In this document: positions 14,774 to 23,827 of the stretch, piece by piece
Numbering within the stretch: position 1 is the stretch's first letter
Layout: each line of letters starts with the position of its first letter
DNA from: Marixanthomonas sp. SCSIO 43207
Lineage (GTDB): Bacteria > Bacteroidota > Bacteroidia > Flavobacteriales > Flavobacteriaceae
DNA length: 64,000 nucleotides
NCBI RefSeq assembly: GCF_019904255.1
Contig: NZ_CP063203.1
Location: 2,736,501-2,800,500 of the forward strand
Direction of reading: 5' to 3'
Made by a program: the position numbers and the translations under genes
Notes under the pieces: model-generated
Database searches by the model: none
The model's input: only the letters and a program-made list of their open reading frames with translations
Told to the model about the DNA's origin: nothing

Positions 14774-15685
14774 ATGTCTATACAAACTACGTTTAGTATC
14801 AAGGATCTTGAAAATTTAAGTGGTATAAAGGCACATACCATTCGTATCTGGGAAAAAAGATACAACCTATTAGAACCAAATAGAACTGATACTAATATTC
14901 GAGAGTACAGCTTAGATAGCCTAAAAAAGCTGTTGAATATTTCTTTTTTATATAATAGTGGTTTAAAAATCTCTAAAATTGCTGCGCTTGATGAAGATGA
15001 AATCATTAAACTTATTGAAGAATATACAGTTAAAGATAAGGATGCGCATACCATTCAGCTGTTAAAAACTGCTATGTTTGAGTTTAATTATCCGTTATTT
15101 CAAAAAACAATTCAAGAATTTGAAAAAACGAATGATTTCAGAACTTTGTTTTTTGATATTTTTATTCCATTACTAACTGAATTGGGAACTTTATGGCACA
15201 CCGGAACAATTGATCCTGCTCACGAACATTTCATTTCAGAATTGATAAAACAGAAAATTATTGTCAATATTGACTCTTTAAAAAAAGAATCTTTTGATGA
15301 TACTAAACCTACATTCTGCCTTTATTTGCCTCATCACGAAATGCACGAAATAGGCTTATTATACTGTCATTATGAGGTGTTAAAAGCTGGCTTTAATACC
15401 GTTTACCTAGGCCCAAATATTCCACTTGAAAATTTAAAGCATATTGTAAAACATTACCAAAACGTACTTTTTTTATCCTACTTTACTGTAAAGCCTAAAA
15501 AAACTCCTTTGGCAAAGTATATAGTTGACTATAGTGATAAAATTGATTCAGAAAAGAAACAATCACTTTGGTTAATGGGTCGAGAAACACAAGAATTAAA
15601 AGAAAAAAATACTTTTAACAACATTACAGTTGTACAAAACCACACCGAATTGATTGAGAAACTTAAAATTTTAAAAAAATCATAA
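14774..15685 (+). CDS. CarH/LitR-like MerR regulator with B12-binding photoreceptor domain
   Basis: 303 residues. Residues 5-75 are a MerR winged helix (FSIKDLENLSGIKAHTIRIWEKRY). Residues about 90-170 are the B12-cap helical bundle with W141-H142 and E151-H152, and 178-300 the Rossmann-like B12 domain with E189-x-H191-xx-G194. These match the Thermus CarH residues Trp131, His132, Glu141, His142 and lower ligand His177. In that family adenosylcobalamin-bound tetramers repress carotenoid genes in the dark, and light breaks the Co-C bond. Here it directly precedes crtI-crtB-crtZ-crtY on the same strand, 52 bases upstream of the crtI ATG. Light-induced carotenoid synthesis is the strong inference. 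Confidence 0.92.
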   Translation: MSIQTTFSIKDLENLSGIKAHTIRIWEKRYNLLEPNRTDTNIREYSLDSLKKLLNISFLYNSGLKISKIAALDEDEIIKLIEEYTVKDKDAHTIQLLKTAMFEFNYPLFQKTIQEFEKTNDFRTLFFDIFIPLLTELGTLWHTGTIDPAHEHFISELIKQKIIVNIDSLKKESFDDTKPTFCLYLPHHEMHEIGLLYCHYEVLKAGFNTVYLGPNIPLENLKHIVKHYQNVLFLSYFTVKPKKTPLAKYIVDYSDKIDSEKKQSLWLMGRETQELKEKNTFNNITVVQNHTELIEKLKILKKS

Positions 15686-15703
15686 CATATCTATATCTAT
15701 TTT

Positions 15704-15733
15704 TGTTTAATATTTGCTTAAATTTGTTAAACA
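15704..15733. promoter_or_regulatory. Palindrome over the crtI promoter region, candidate CarH operator
   Basis: TGTTTAA (15704-15710) and TTAAACA (15727-15733) form an inverted repeat with a 16-nt spacer. The inner core is GTTTA-N18-TAAAC, the same as at 14687-14714. It covers possible -7 elements AATATTTG (15709-15716) and TAAATTTG (15719-15726). GTTTAA and GCTTAA also start 11 bases apart, the repeat period reported for CarH operators. Confidence 0.45.
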
Positions 15734-15737
15734 TAAT

Positions 15738-17204
15738 ATGAAAAATATCGCAATCATCGGTTCTGGGTTCTCATCATTAGCAGCAAGTAGCTATCTTGCA
15801 GCACAAGGCTATACAGTTACTATCTATGAAAAAAATAAAACTGTGGGTGGTAGAGCCAGACAGTTACATAAAGAAGGTTTTACCTTTGATATTGGCCCTA
15901 CTTGGTACTGGATGCCCGACGTTTTTGAACGTTTCTTTTCAGACTTTAATAAAAAACCATCAGACTATTATAGCCTTACAAAGCTTAATCCTGCTTATAG
16001 TGTATACTTCGGAAAAGAAGAGTTTATAACTATTGAAGATACCTTAGAAAAAATATGCAAAGCCTTTGAAGATGAAGAACCTGAGAGTTCAAAAAAACTG
16101 AGAAAGTTTATTGCCAAGGCTCAAAACAATTATGATGTTGCTATTAAAGATTTAGTTTACAGACCGGGCGTTTCACCTTTTGAACTAGTAACTCCGGTTA
16201 CTATGAAGAAAATAGGGCAATTTTTTAGCACTATTAGTAAAGAAGTAAGGAAAGAATTTAAAAACCCGAAATTAATCTCTATTCTAGAGTTTCCGGTATT
16301 GTTTTTAGGAGCAAAACCTTCAAATACTCCAGCATTTTACAGTTTTATGAATTATGCAGATTTTGGTTTGGGTACGTTTCACCCAAAAGATGGAATGTAT
16401 AGTGTTATTGAAGGAATTAAAAATCTAGCCGAAGAACTAGGCGTAACCATAAAAACCAATCAAAACGTTGAAGAAATTATCCTTACAGACAATGTTGCTT
16501 CAGCCATAAAAATAAACGGAAAAGATATCAAGGCAGATTGCATTGTAAGTGGTGCAGATTATCATCATACCGAAACGCTGTTACCAAAAAAATTCCGTCA
16601 ATACTCTGAAACCTATTGGGACAAAAAAATATTTGCGCCTTCTTCCCTATTATTTTACGTAGGGTTTGACAAAAAAATAGAAAATGTAGACCATCATACC
16701 CTGTTTTTTGATGTAGACTTTGAAGCTCATTCACAAGCAATTTATGACAATCCAAAGTGGCCAGAAAAACCCTTATTTTATGCTAGTTTTCCTTCAAAAA
16801 CAGATAACAGTACGGCACCAATAGATAAGGAAGCCGGTATTTTTTTAATACCATTAGCACCGGGATTAGAAGACACACCAGAAATACGAGAAGCGTATTT
16901 TGAGAAAATAATGACAAGATTTGAATACCTTACCAACCAAGAAGTAAAAAATTACGTTATATTTAAAGAGTCCTTTTGCGTAAATGACTTTATTGAGCAG
17001 TACAACTCTTATAAAGGAAACGCATACGGACTTGCAAATACGTTGTTACAGACTGCATTTTTGCGTCCTAGTTTACAGAGTAAAAAGGTTAAAAATCTTT
17101 TTTTTACAGGACAGCTAACAGTTCCGGGGCCAGGTGTTCCACCCTCATTAATTTCGGGAAAACTAGTTGCTGGTTTAGTACAAAAACAAATAGAAAAATC
17201 GTGA
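15738..17204 (+). CDS. crtI: Phytoene desaturase CrtI
   Basis: 488 residues from the ATG at 15738; an upstream in-frame TTG at 15714 lies inside the promoter palindrome and would disrupt the usual short N-terminus. An FAD-binding Rossmann motif opens the protein (IAIIGSGFSSLAASSYLA, then EKNKTVGGRARQ). The C-terminal carotene-oxidoreductase signature is FFTGQLTVPGPGVPPSLISG. The enzyme desaturates phytoene to lycopene at the membrane. Its last codons overlap the crtB GTG start by 4 bases, so the two are coupled. It heads the carotenoid operon. Confidence 0.96.
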   Translation: MKNIAIIGSGFSSLAASSYLAAQGYTVTIYEKNKTVGGRARQLHKEGFTFDIGPTWYWMPDVFERFFSDFNKKPSDYYSLTKLNPAYSVYFGKEEFITIEDTLEKICKAFEDEEPESSKKLRKFIAKAQNNYDVAIKDLVYRPGVSPFELVTPVTMKKIGQFFSTISKEVRKEFKNPKLISILEFPVLFLGAKPSNTPAFYSFMNYADFGLGTFHPKDGMYSVIEGIKNLAEELGVTIKTNQNVEEIILTDNVASAIKINGKDIKADCIVSGADYHHTETLLPKKFRQYSETYWDKKIFAPSSLLFYVGFDKKIENVDHHTLFFDVDFEAHSQAIYDNPKWPEKPLFYASFPSKTDNSTAPIDKEAGIFLIPLAPGLEDTPEIREAYFEKIMTRFEYLTNQEVKNYVIFKESFCVNDFIEQYNSYKGNAYGLANTLLQTAFLRPSLQSKKVKNLFFTGQLTVPGPGVPPSLISGKLVAGLVQKQIEKS

Positions 17205-18043
17205 AAGAAATCTTCGACATAGTATCTAGAACTTGCAGCAAAAACGTAACAAATGCATATAGTACATCGTTTTCACTTGCTACCAAAATGTTGGCACCTA
17301 CCATTCGCCAAGATATTTATAATATTTATGGGTTTGTTCGGTTTGCAGATGAAATTGTAGACTCGTTTCATGATTATGATAAAGAAACTCTTTTTAATCG
17401 TTTTGAAAAAGATTTACACAACGCCTTGAAAGACAAAATAAGTCTCAATCCTATTTTAAATTCTTTTCAGCATACAGTTAATAGATACAAGATTGATCAG
17501 CATTTGATAGATTCTTTTATGAAAAGTATGCGCTTAGATTTATCCAAAAAAGAATATATCACCGAAACCGACTATAAAGAATACATTTATGGCTCTGCAG
17601 ACGTTGTGGGCTTAATGTGCTTAAAAGTTTTTGTAAAAGGCGATACAGAAAAATATGAAGAGCTTAAAGATTCTGCAATGCATTTGGGATCGGCTTTTCA
17701 AAAAGTAAACTTTTTAAGAGATTTAAAAGAAGATTTTGAAGATTTGAGTCGAACCTATTTTCCAAATACCAATTTAAAAGCCCTTGATGAAATTTCAAAG
17801 CAACGTATTATTGAAGAGATTGAAGAAGATTTTAGTAAAGGCTATGAAGGAATTTTAAAACTTCCTGCCGAAGCTAAATTTGGCGTTTTTATGGCCTATC
17901 GATATTACAAGAGATTGCTGAAAAAGTTACAACGAACCCCGGCAATTGAAATTAAAAACACTAGAATTCGTGTTCCCAATTATGAGAAATTTGGGTTATT
18001 GACACGAAGTTATGTAAAATACCAATTAAAACTAGTTAAATAG
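17201..18043 (+). CDS. crtB: Phytoene synthase CrtB
   Basis: 280 residues, GTG start overlapping the crtI stop (GTGA). Condenses two geranylgeranyl diphosphates to phytoene. Both Mg-binding aspartate motifs are present: DEIVD (in RFADEIVDSF, about residue 50) and DLKED (in NFLRDLKEDFEDLSRTYF, about residue 172). The substrate-pocket stretch YSTSFSLATKM is near the N-terminus. crtZ begins 2 bases after its stop. Length is normal. Confidence 0.96.
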   Translation: MKEIFDIVSRTCSKNVTNAYSTSFSLATKMLAPTIRQDIYNIYGFVRFADEIVDSFHDYDKETLFNRFEKDLHNALKDKISLNPILNSFQHTVNRYKIDQHLIDSFMKSMRLDLSKKEYITETDYKEYIYGSADVVGLMCLKVFVKGDTEKYEELKDSAMHLGSAFQKVNFLRDLKEDFEDLSRTYFPNTNLKALDEISKQRIIEEIEEDFSKGYEGILKLPAEAKFGVFMAYRYYKRLLKKLQRTPAIEIKNTRIRVPNYEKFGLLTRSYVKYQLKLVK

Positions 18044-18045
18044 CT

Positions 18046-18495
18046 ATGACAACATTTTTTTGGATTCTTATATTTTTAGCCACCTTTTGTGTAATGGAAT
18101 TCATGGCATGGTTTACTCACAAATATATTATGCATGGCTTTTTATGGAGCTTGCATAGAGATCACCATCATAAAGACCACAGCAGCTGGTGGGAACGCAA
18201 TGACTTATTCTTTATATTTTATGCAGTAGTAAGTATATGCTGTTTTATAGGTTGGGAATATTATGGCTTTTGGGCAGGATTACCCATTGGTTTAGGTATT
18301 TTTGCCTACGGAATTGCTTACTTCTTTGTTCATGATATTTTTATTCATCAACGTTTTAAGCTTTTCAGAAATGCTAATAATTGGTATGCAAAAGGAATAA
18401 GACGTGCTCATAAAATACATCATAAACATCTAGGAAAAGAAGATGGAGAATGTTTTGGTATGCTCTTGCCGCCTTTGCGTTTTTTTAAAAGATAA
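18046..18495 (+). CDS. crtZ: Beta-carotene hydroxylase CrtZ
   Basis: 149 residues, a membrane di-iron hydroxylase of the fatty acid hydroxylase superfamily. Histidine boxes are HKYIMH, HRDHHH, HDIFIH and HKIHHKH. It hydroxylates both rings of beta-carotene at C3, giving zeaxanthin, the usual pigment of marine flavobacteria. It is placed between crtB and the lycopene cyclase with gaps of 2-3 bases. The ending FGMLLPPLRFFK is typical of the family. Confidence 0.95.
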   Translation: MTTFFWILIFLATFCVMEFMAWFTHKYIMHGFLWSLHRDHHHKDHSSWWERNDLFFIFYAVVSICCFIGWEYYGFWAGLPIGLGIFAYGIAYFFVHDIFIHQRFKLFRNANNWYAKGIRRAHKIHHKHLGKEDGECFGMLLPPLRFFKR

Positions 18496-18498
18496 TTA

Positions 18499-19200
18499 AT
18501 GAACAGTTTGTATTTATGGCTCAATATTGGGTCATTGAGTATCCCTTTTTTATTTAGTTTTCATCCCAGACTTCAGTTTTACAAAAAATGGCGTTCTTTC
18601 TTTCCGGCACTTTTTATAATGATGGCAATCTTTGTCACGTGGGACATCATTTTTACTCATAATGGTTTTTGGGGTTTTAATGATGTTTATCTCATTGGCG
18701 TCTATCTTTTTAATCTTCCAATAGAAGAATGGCTGTTTTTTATATGCATTCCATATGCTTGTATCTTTACTCATTATGCGTTACACGAGTTATTTCCGAA
18801 GTTTTCTTTATCTGAAAAATTTACCTCAAGGTTTTATGTAATCTTGGTAAGCAGTTTAATTATTTTGTTATGGTACTTCTACAGTAGTTGGTATACACTC
18901 ATTAGCTTTGTTTATGCATTAGTACTTTTAGGCCTTGTTTATAATTATAGAAAGAGGTGGCTTATGGAGTTTTTACCTACTTATTTTATCATATTTATTC
19001 CTTTTTTTATAGTAAATGGAATTTTAACCGGCACCGGAATTGAAGATCAAGTGGTATGGTATAATGACTTAGAAAATATGGGCGTAAGAATGGTAACCAT
19101 TCCTGTTGAAGACAGTATTTACAACCTCGGAATGCTATTAACAGTATTTGTTCTAACCGAATATTTTGAAAAAATATATACTAAAACTCAAAAAGCATGA
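18499..19200 (+). CDS. Fused two-part lycopene cyclase (CrtYc-CrtYd type)
   Basis: 233 residues, six to seven membrane helices in two related halves. The catalytic signatures are LPIEEW (about residue 74) and IPVEDS (about residue 200), one per half, as in CrtYc/CrtYd-type cyclases. It converts lycopene to beta-carotene. This class is unrelated to the FAD-dependent CrtY. Actinobacteria often encode the halves as two genes; here they are one. Its ATG follows crtZ by 3 bases and its stop overlaps the next start by 4 bases. Confidence 0.9.
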   Translation: MNSLYLWLNIGSLSIPFLFSFHPRLQFYKKWRSFFPALFIMMAIFVTWDIIFTHNGFWGFNDVYLIGVYLFNLPIEEWLFFICIPYACIFTHYALHELFPKFSLSEKFTSRFYVILVSSLIILLWYFYSSWYTLISFVYALVLLGLVYNYRKRWLMEFLPTYFIIFIPFFIVNGILTGTGIEDQVVWYNDLENMGVRMVTIPVEDSIYNLGMLLTVFVLTEYFEKIYTKTQKA

Positions 19201-19682
19201 GTACCATCACAGCAGATGATAAAAAGTTTATGAAACGTGCTATTGCCCTAGCTGAAAAAGGAATGAATGCTAATGCAGGAGGACCTTTTGGAGCGGTCAT
19301 TGTAAAAGATGGAAAAATAATAGCCGAAGGTCATAATTGTGTTACTTCTACCCACGACCCTACTGCGCATGCCGAGGTTGTTGCCATTCGAAAAGCGTGT
19401 GAAAAGTTAGGTTCTTTTCAATTGACAGACTGTATAATTTATACCTCTTGTGAGCCTTGCCCTATGTGTCTTGGCGCTATTTATTGGGCGCGTCCAAAAA
19501 AGGTTTTTTATGCTTGTACCAGAGAGGATGCAGCAGAAATAAACTTTGATGATCAATTTATCTATGACGAATTAGATAAGAAAATTAAAGATAGAGTTAT
19601 CAATTTTACAAACATTCTTCGAGAAGAAGCGGTAACTGTTTTTAATAAATGGAGTACTAAAAACGATAAGACCCTTTACTAG
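19197..19682 (+). CDS. Nucleoside/guanine deaminase (GuaD-like, CDA fold)
   Basis: 161 residues with zinc-deaminase motifs HAEVVAIRKAC and SCEPCPMC. The stretch GAIYWARPKKVFYACTREDAAEINFDDQFIYDEL resembles bacterial guanine deaminase more than the tRNA adenosine deaminase TadA. It would convert guanine to xanthine in the cytosol. Its ATG overlaps the lycopene cyclase stop by 4 bases, so it is co-translated with the carotenoid genes, although no functional link is evident. Its stop overlaps that of the convergent TlpA-like gene. Confidence 0.85.
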   Translation: MSTITADDKKFMKRAIALAEKGMNANAGGPFGAVIVKDGKIIAEGHNCVTSTHDPTAHAEVVAIRKACEKLGSFQLTDCIIYTSCEPCPMCLGAIYWARPKKVFYACTREDAAEINFDDQFIYDELDKKIKDRVINFTNILREEAVTVFNKWSTKNDKTLY

Positions 19683-20257
19683 ATTGATTCTTCTAGTAAC
19701 CTATCCAAAATTTCTCTTGTTTTTTTGCTATCCCAGTCTGCAACACCTACTTTATTAACACGTATCTCTCCATCTTTGGCAATTACATAGGTAGTTGGTA
19801 AAGAACTTGATGTCAATAACCTTGGTGCTTTGCTGGTTTGTATATACACAGGAAATGTATATTCTTTTTTATCCATAAAACGTTGTACTACTTCTTTTTC
19901 TTCAGAGGTTACAAAATAAAAATCAACTTTATTTCCGTAGGCATCATACAGTTTTTGAAGAGAAGGCATTTCAGCAATGCAAGGGGGGCACCACGTTGCC
20001 CAAAAGTTAATTAAAACTACTTTCTTTTTTGATTCTGAAAAGTATTTGGTTCCTCCCTCTAGCTGCTCTAATTGCCAAGTATAGTCTTGAAGTACTTCAC
20101 TTTCTTCGGCATCAATTTCAGAAGGGCTAAAAGATACCAGTCGCTGAATAAATACCTGTATGGGCATTCTCGTTTGTGGTAGTAATAATAAAACTAAAAC
20201 ACCAATAAACAGAAGGTTACTTTTATTCTTTTGAATGAATAACTTGATTTTTTTCAT
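19679..20257 (-). CDS. TlpA/ResA-like membrane-anchored thioredoxin
   Basis: 192 residues. One N-terminal helix (about 13-30) anchors a periplasmic thioredoxin fold with the active site WCPPC in FWATWCPPCIAEMPSL (about residue 93) and a cis-Pro loop in SSSLPTTYVI. Such proteins reduce apocytochrome or other envelope disulfides. No cytochrome-maturation genes adjoin it, so the substrate is unknown. The stop codon overlaps that of the convergent deaminase in the shared bases CTAG. Confidence 0.9.
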   Translation of the reverse strand: MKKIKLFIQKNKSNLLFIGVLVLLLLPQTRMPIQVFIQRLVSFSPSEIDAEESEVLQDYTWQLEQLEGGTKYFSESKKKVVLINFWATWCPPCIAEMPSLQKLYDAYGNKVDFYFVTSEEKEVVQRFMDKKEYTFPVYIQTSKAPRLLTSSSLPTTYVIAKDGEIRVNKVGVADWDSKKTREILDRLLEESI

Positions 20258-20350
20258 AAAATTTTGTTAATATTCTCATTTTGTCCACTTAATTTGCCTT
20301 TTATTTTTAGCTTTATATACATTCTCAGTGGTCAACAAATCTATTATCAA

Positions 20351-21028
20351 ATGAAATTAAAAGTACTTATATTTTTTCTCATTACATACCCAGTTTTGTC
20401 ACAAGTAGGTATTGGTACAACTAGTCCTAATGCAACATTAGACATTAATGGTGATTTAATTATCGGTGAGGTAGTTGACGAGATTGATAATACTGTAGCA
20501 GAAAGTTCAATATTAGTCTCCTCAGGTACAGGTTTGGTAAAAAAAGTATCTTCAAAGCAAGTATATGAAAGTAATATAAAAACGGCCATTAAAGGAAATT
20601 TTTCTACCGGCGGTACAACAATAGGAATCACCCTAGGGTCAAATTATGCAATTGTTCCTTTCAATAATTTGGATTTTGATGTTAATAATGAATTTGATAC
20701 AGCTACATACACTTTTACAGCAAAACAAGATGGAATTTATGATATTTATGCTCAAATTAATTCATCTGGAGGACTTGCAGTTTCAACAAATTATGGTATT
20801 CAAATCTTGAAAGGTACCGAGGTTATTGCACAGCAAAATTTTGCTAATATAAGTGTCTCTTTGGTAGTAGGAAGCATAAATGTAACGCCGCCTGTAAGAA
20901 GTGTTCAAACTTTAGTTGAGCTTTCAGAAAATGAAACAATTCAATTTCGATTATTTACAAATTTGGCTAGTGTTAGTCTACTACGCTCAAAAACTGATAG
21001 TTTTTTTACCATTCACCAAATACGATAA
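20351..21028 (+). CDS. Secreted surface protein with C1q/TNF-like C-terminal domain
   Basis: 225 residues from ATG 20351. An upstream in-frame start at 20264 would bury the signal peptide, so it is rejected. A Sec signal (MKLKVLIFFLITYPVLSQ) is followed by VGIGTTSPNATLDINGDL, the collar/stalk motif of many flavobacterial surface proteins. The C-terminal ~140 residues have the beta-sandwich pattern of C1q-like domains (YTFTAKQDGIYDIYAQIN, then NETIQFRLFT). A trimeric envelope or secreted adhesion role is inferred. No partner is evident. Confidence 0.72.
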   Translation: MKLKVLIFFLITYPVLSQVGIGTTSPNATLDINGDLIIGEVVDEIDNTVAESSILVSSGTGLVKKVSSKQVYESNIKTAIKGNFSTGGTTIGITLGSNYAIVPFNNLDFDVNNEFDTATYTFTAKQDGIYDIYAQINSSGGLAVSTNYGIQILKGTEVIAQQNFANISVSLVVGSINVTPPVRSVQTLVELSENETIQFRLFTNLASVSLLRSKTDSFFTIHQIR

Positions 21029-21055
21029 TTTTACTCCCCGGTAATTTTTTTTTAA

Positions 21056-21090
21056 AAAAACTCCTTTCAAAAAAATTGAAAGGAGTTTTT
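21056..21090. terminator. Bidirectional terminator between the C1q-like gene and aconitase
   Basis: A 15-bp perfect stem (21056-21070 with 21076-21090), core CTCCTTTCAA/TTGAAAGGAG, with A-rich and T-rich flanks. It lies between two convergent stop codons. Confidence 0.9.
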
Positions 21091-21113
21091 AGTATGTAAA
21101 AAATAAATATCAG

Positions 21114-23378
21114 TTAGGCATTCTGCTTCTTGATTAAATTAAGTGCAGAACCTTCACGATACCATCTTATTTGAGCATCATTGTACGTATGGTTAGCCAT
21201 TATCGTGTCTTTACTTCCATCTTTATGAACCACTTCAATTGTCAAGGGTTTATTAGGAGCAAAATCTGCTATATCCAAAAAGTTGAACGTATCGTCCTCT
21301 TGAATTAAATCATAATCTGATTCATTTGCGAAGGTTAATCCTAGCATCCCTTGCTTTTTAAGGTTTGTTTCGTGGATACGAGCAAATGATTTTACCAAAA
21401 CAGCAGCTACTCCTAAGTGTCTAGGCTCCATTGCTGCGTGTTCACGAGAAGATCCCTCTCCATAGTTATGATCTCCTACTACAATTGTTTTAATTCCTTT
21501 TGCTTTATATTCACGTTGTACATCCGGAACGCCTCCGTATTCACCGTCTAATTGGTTTTTAACAAAGTTTGTTTTTTTGTTATATGCGTTTACCGCTCCA
21601 ATTAAACAGTTATTTGAAATATTATCTAAGTGTCCTCTATAACGCAACCAAGGTCCAGCCATTGAGATATGGTCTGTTGTACATTTTCCAAATGCTTTGA
21701 TCAATAGTTTTACACCTTGCAACTCAGAATCTTGAATAGGCTCAAAAGGAGTTAATAGCTGAAGTCTTTCACTATCTTTAGCTACTTTCACTTCTACTCC
21801 GCTTCCATCCTCTCTTGGTTCTACATATCCATTTTCTTCTACTTCAAATCCTTGTGGTGGTAACTCAATACCGCGTGGTTCATCAAGTTTTACCTCCTCT
21901 CCATCTTCATTTACCAAAGTATCGTGCATAGGGTCAAAGTCTAAACGACCAGAAATAGCAATCGCTGCAACCATTTCAGGAGAACCTACAAAGGCGTGTG
22001 TATTTGGGTTTCCATCGGCACGTTTTGAAAAGTTTCGGTTAAAAGAGTGAACAATTGTGTTTTTTTCTTCTCCTTTGCGGTCACTACGGTCCCATTGACC
22101 AATACAAGGTCCGCAGGCATTTGTAAATACAGTTGCTCCAAGATCTTCAAACACGTTTAATAATCCGTCACGCTCAGCTGTAAATCTAATTTGTTCACTA
22201 CCCGGGTTAATTCCGAAGTCACTTTTCGGCTTTAGTTTTTTATCAATTGCTTGTTGAGCAATAGACGCAGCGCGCGTTAAATCTTCATAGGAAGAGTTGG
22301 TACACGAGCCTATTAATCCCCAATCAACTTTTATAGGCCAATCGTTCTTTTTGGCTTTTTCACCCAACTCTCCAACGGGCGTTGCTAAGTCTGGGGTAAA
22401 TGGCCCGTTTAAATGTGGACGCAATTCAGAAAGGTTAATTTCAATTACTTCATCAAAATACTGTTCAGGATTTGCGTATACTTCATCATCGCCTGTTAAG
22501 TACTCTCTAATTTTATTTGCCTCATCAGCAATTTCTTCTCTATCTGTTGCTCTTAAAAAGCGCTCCATAGAATCATCATACCCAAAAGTTGAAGTAGTTG
22601 CTCCTATCTCGGCACCCATATTACAAATAGTACCTTTACCGGTACAAGATAGATTTTTTGCACCAGGCCCAAAATATTCTACAATAGATCCAGTACCTCC
22701 TTTAACAGTAAGGATTCCGGCAACTTTAAGAATTACATCTTTTGACGCTGTCCAACCGTTTAGTTCACCGGTTAATTTTACACCAATTAGCTTCGGAAAT
22801 TTAAGTTCCCATGGCATTCCGGCCATTACATCTACTGCATCAGCACCACCTACACCAATAGCTACCATACCAAGACCTCCGGCATTTACGGTATGCGAAT
22901 CGGTACCAATCATCATTCCTCCCGGAAATGCATAATTTTCTAATACTACTTGGTGAATAATTCCTGCTCCTGGTTTCCAGAAACCAATTCCATATTTGTT
23001 TGAAACAGACTCTAAGAAGTCAAAAACTTCATGGCTCGTTTGATTCGCACTTTGTAAATCTTTTGCGGCTCCTTGTTTTGCCTGAATTAAGTGATCACAA
23101 TGTACGGTAGTGGGTACAGCAACTTTATCTTTCCCGGCTTGCATAAATTGTAACAAAGCCATTTGAGCTGTTGCATCTTGACACGCAATTCTGTCTGGTG
23201 AAAACTCAACGTAATCTTTACCACGTTCAAAGGCTTCAGTAGGTTTTCCATCCCAAAGATGGCTATAAAGAATTTTTTCAGAAAGGGTTAAAGGTTTCCC
23301 GACTATCTCACGTGCTTTGTCAACACGTTCTGCCATCTGGGAATACACCTTTTTAATCATGTCAATGTCAAATGCCAT
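21114..23378 (-). CDS. acn: Aconitate hydratase (mitochondrial-type)
   Basis: 754 residues. Isomerises citrate and isocitrate in the TCA cycle. The three [4Fe-4S] cysteines are present in [10 protein letters not shown] and CGPCIGQW, substrate contacts in [15 protein letters not shown], and the swivel domain has [19 protein letters not shown]. Length and order match the eukaryote-like aconitase common in Bacteroidota rather than E. coli AcnB. It stands alone with about 250 bases upstream. A long antisense open frame (22297-22935) has no coding features. Confidence 0.97.
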   Translation of the reverse strand: MAFDIDMIKKVYSQMAERVDKAREIVGKPLTLSEKILYSHLWDGKPTEAFERGKDYVEFSPDRIACQDATAQMALLQFMQAGKDKVAVPTTVHCDHLIQAKQGAAKDLQSANQTSHEVFDFLESVSNKYGIGFWKPGAGIIHQVVLENYAFPGGMMIGTDSHTVNAGGLGMVAIGVGGADAVDVMAGMPWELKFPKLIGVKLTGELNGWTASKDVILKVAGILTVKGGTGSIVEYFGPGAKNLSCTGKGTICNMGAEIGATTSTFGYDDSMERFLRATDREEIADEANKIREYLTGDDEVYANPEQYFDEVIEINLSELRPHLNGPFTPDLATPVGELGEKAKKNDWPIKVDWGLIGSCTNSSYEDLTRAASIAQQAIDKKLKPKSDFGINPGSEQIRFTAERDGLLNVFEDLGATVFTNACGPCIGQWDRSDRKGEEKNTIVHSFNRNFSKRADGNPNTHAFVGSPEMVAAIAISGRLDFDPMHDTLVNEDGEEVKLDEPRGIELPPQGFEVEENGYVEPREDGSGVEVKVAKDSERLQLLTPFEPIQDSELQGVKLLIKAFGKCTTDHISMAGPWLRYRGHLDNISNNCLIGAVNAYNKKTNFVKNQLDGEYGGVPDVQREYKAKGIKTIVVGDHNYGEGSSREHAAMEPRHLGVAAVLVKSFARIHETNLKKQGMLGLTFANESDYDLIQEDDTFNFLDIADFAPNKPLTIEVVHKDGSKDTIMANHTYNDAQIRWYREGSALNLIKKQNA

Positions 23379-23543
23379 AGTTATATATTTAATTTTTTTT
23401 GAAGTTCTGCGAAATTACGAAATTTCATTATAATTTAAAAATGTTTAACGAACTGCGCTAAAAACTGTTTATTTTACAAAGAATTAAAATATTTGATATA
23501 AATAATTATCAATTACGTAATTTTTAATATACAAAATTATGAA

Positions 23544-23567
23544 TTTGAAAATCCTTAGGTTTTCAAA
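23544..23567. terminator. Inverted repeat between the MoxR operon and acn
   Basis: TTTGAAAA and TTTTCAAA form 8-bp perfect arms around TCCTTAGG. It lies 60 bases beyond the last gene of the MoxR operon (minus strand) and about 165 bases upstream of acn. A weak terminator for the operon is most likely; an operator for acn is the alternative. Nothing else stands out in 23379-23626 apart from A/T richness. Confidence 0.4.
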
Positions 23568-23626
23568 AGATTGAAAAGCGAATAAAATGTACTAAAAAAG
23601 TTTGATTCTAAATAAGACTTAAACAC

Positions 23627-23827
23627 CTACTTTTTATACATCATCAATAATTTGACAATTGCAATTATTGAACCTACCACAACAGATAAAGAGCCTATTG
23701 CAATAAATATTGTAGCATCAACAAAACCAAATTTCCAATGCAAAATTTTAAAAAGAGCGCCAATTGTAATAAGCAACATACCTACAAAAAAGAATATAAT
23801 AGGCAGTAAAAGCTTTTTAAAATCCAT
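23627..23827 (-). CDS. Short GldL-like membrane protein
   Basis: 66 residues with two helices (about 6-26 and 36-60) and the motif GALFKILHWKFG between them. That motif resembles the first part of the gliding/type IX secretion motor protein GldL, but the long GldL C-terminus is absent. Start and stop are fused with the MoxR gene: its ATG shares one base with the MoxR stop (TAATG), so it is translationally coupled. Role unknown. It is the last gene of the chaperone-MoxR operon. Confidence 0.7.
   Translation of the reverse strand: MDFKKLLLPIIFFFVGMLLITIGALFKILHWKFGFVDATIFIAIGSLSVVVGSIIAIVKLLMMYKK

Noticed and set aside
14538-19682. Possible proteorhodopsin or beta-carotene cleavage gene near the carotenoid genes
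   Set aside because: No retinal-binding Lys helix pattern or Blh-like sequence is encoded; the pathway here stops at zeaxanthin.
22297-22935. 212-codon frame antisense to aconitase
   Set aside because: Pro/Ser-rich low-quality translation, caused by codon bias of the real gene on the other strand.
23505-23535. Possible FNR-type site upstream of aconitase (TGATATAA and ATTATCA)
   Set aside because: The half sites are separated by more than 4 bases and there is no -7 element 23 nt away.
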